In this document: one piece after another, positions 30,106-30,647 of the stretch
Layout of the letters: each line of letters opens with the position of its first letter
Position numbering within the stretch: position 1 is the stretch's first letter
From: Gryganskiella cystojenkinii
Lineage: Eukaryota; Mortierellomycota; Mortierellomycetes; Mortierellales; Mortierellaceae
Reading direction: 5' to 3'
DNA: 30,647 nt
Assembly: GCA_015852425.1 (NCBI GenBank)
Contig: JAAAIG010000457.1
Span: forward strand, 1-30,647
Program-made: the position numbers and the translations under genes
Notes under the pieces: model-generated
Databases searched by the model: none
Told to the model about the DNA's origin: nothing
The model's input: the letters and a program-made list of their open reading frames with translations, nothing else

Positions 30106-30647
30106 CTAAAGGGAACCAGATCGAGAAGCCAGAGCGAGAGAGAAAGGTGAGCTTATACTGTGTTTGGTTGACAGTAGCAAAATAGGATGTGTGTTGTTGT
30201 GTTGCCGTAAAATCGACCGAAACATTTGACTTTGACCAAAACGTCCATGTCTCCCTGTAAATCCCTCAACCCCTGATACGTGAATCAATAATCAATAATC
30301 AACGCTCCGCGTAAGAGTGCTCGGAGACTGGGTTATCTGTGGTTGGAGTATGAGTTGTGGAGTGTGTGTGTTTGTTTTGTCTCGTCGTAATAAGAAATTG
30401 AAAAAAGAAGTCCAAGAAACACCACAAGGGTCCGAAGAGGAGGCAAAAAAAATCCCGCATTAAAAGTTCTTTGCATGTGGACCCTTATTTTTCTTTAAAG
30501 ATATGCATAACAGCTTATCGTTCAGTCGAACATTGAGGGTATGGAAGGGATAGATGGTGTAACAATAGAAAAAAGGTAGGTTATGGTTGTCCCTAGTCTC
30601 GTCACCATCCCCTTCCGCCAGATATCACGTGTGAGATATGTGACTGC
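30106..30647. other. Region upstream of the visible PMCA exon
   Basis: On the minus strand a polypyrimidine stretch and TTTAG acceptor end at 30106. Nothing further upstream resembles the PMCA N-terminal domain or TM1. Present are a duplicated TTGATTA-type short repeat (around 30280-30300, plus-strand aatcaataatcaataatc), a TG-rich segment at 30359-30375 and a CACGTG at 30626-30631. It may be a long first intron, or a promoter of a shortened gene. Confidence 0.4.

Overview
The window is eukaryotic nuclear DNA from a filamentous fungus, most likely an early-diverging lineage such as Mortierellomycota (inference). The grounds are compact genes split by short introns (about 80-150 nt, GT..AG, pyrimidine-rich 3' ends), T/C-rich promoters, intergenic gaps of 0.1-0.7 kb, and a gene set that mixes universal fungal genes with animal-like ones (ITFG2, XLF/NHEJ1 with a Ku-binding tail, an animal-style plasma-membrane Ca2+ pump tail). 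I rebuilt the spliced models by hand; nearly all exon joins keep phase.

Layout, left to right. (1) 15-2114 (+): 3' part of a PLP-dependent class V aminotransferase / cysteine-desulfurase-like gene, cut by the window edge. (2) 2830-3710 (+): YKT6 R-SNARE, 3 exons. (3) 4003-6001 (+): XLF/Cernunnos-like end-joining factor, 6 exons. (4) 6191-6662 (+): mitochondrial BolA-like protein 3, 2 exons. (5) 13222-6770 (-): an ITFG2 (KICSTOR subunit) homologue in 8 exons, 1926 aa, with a giant low-complexity C-terminus. It is convergent with BOLA3 and divergent from the next gene. (6) 13644-16576 (+): EXO70 exocyst subunit, 10 exons including one GC-AG intron. (7) 16977-17673 (+): GNAT acetyltransferase of the ElaA/YjcF type. 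(8) 18114-19004 (+): intronless secreted, GPI-type protein with two tandem cupredoxin-like domains. (9) about 19381-22600 (+): MRD1/RBM19 pre-rRNA processing factor with five RRMs and an unresolved start. (10) 23302-24385 (+): four-TM MARVEL/SUR7-like protein with a Q/P-rich tail. (11) 24386-26476: gene-poor stretch holding a decayed piggyBac-type transposase. (12) 30105-26477 (-): P2B-type Ca2+-ATPase (PMCA) whose N-terminal exon(s) are not visible.

There is no operon logic and the genes are largely independent. Shared themes are membrane traffic (YKT6 fusion, EXO70 tethering), nutrient signalling (ITFG2), DNA repair (XLF), ribosome biogenesis (MRD1), Fe-S and PLP chemistry (BOLA3, the desulfurase-like protein) and Ca2+ homeostasis (PMCA). 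The points most worth a second look are the ITFG2 homologue with its ~1,100-residue extension, a PMCA tail that matches the animal calmodulin-binding motif position by position, the XLF Ku-binding-like tail, the MRD1 5' end that has neither ATG nor AG acceptor, and the exact 378-bp periodic duplication in the cupredoxin gene.
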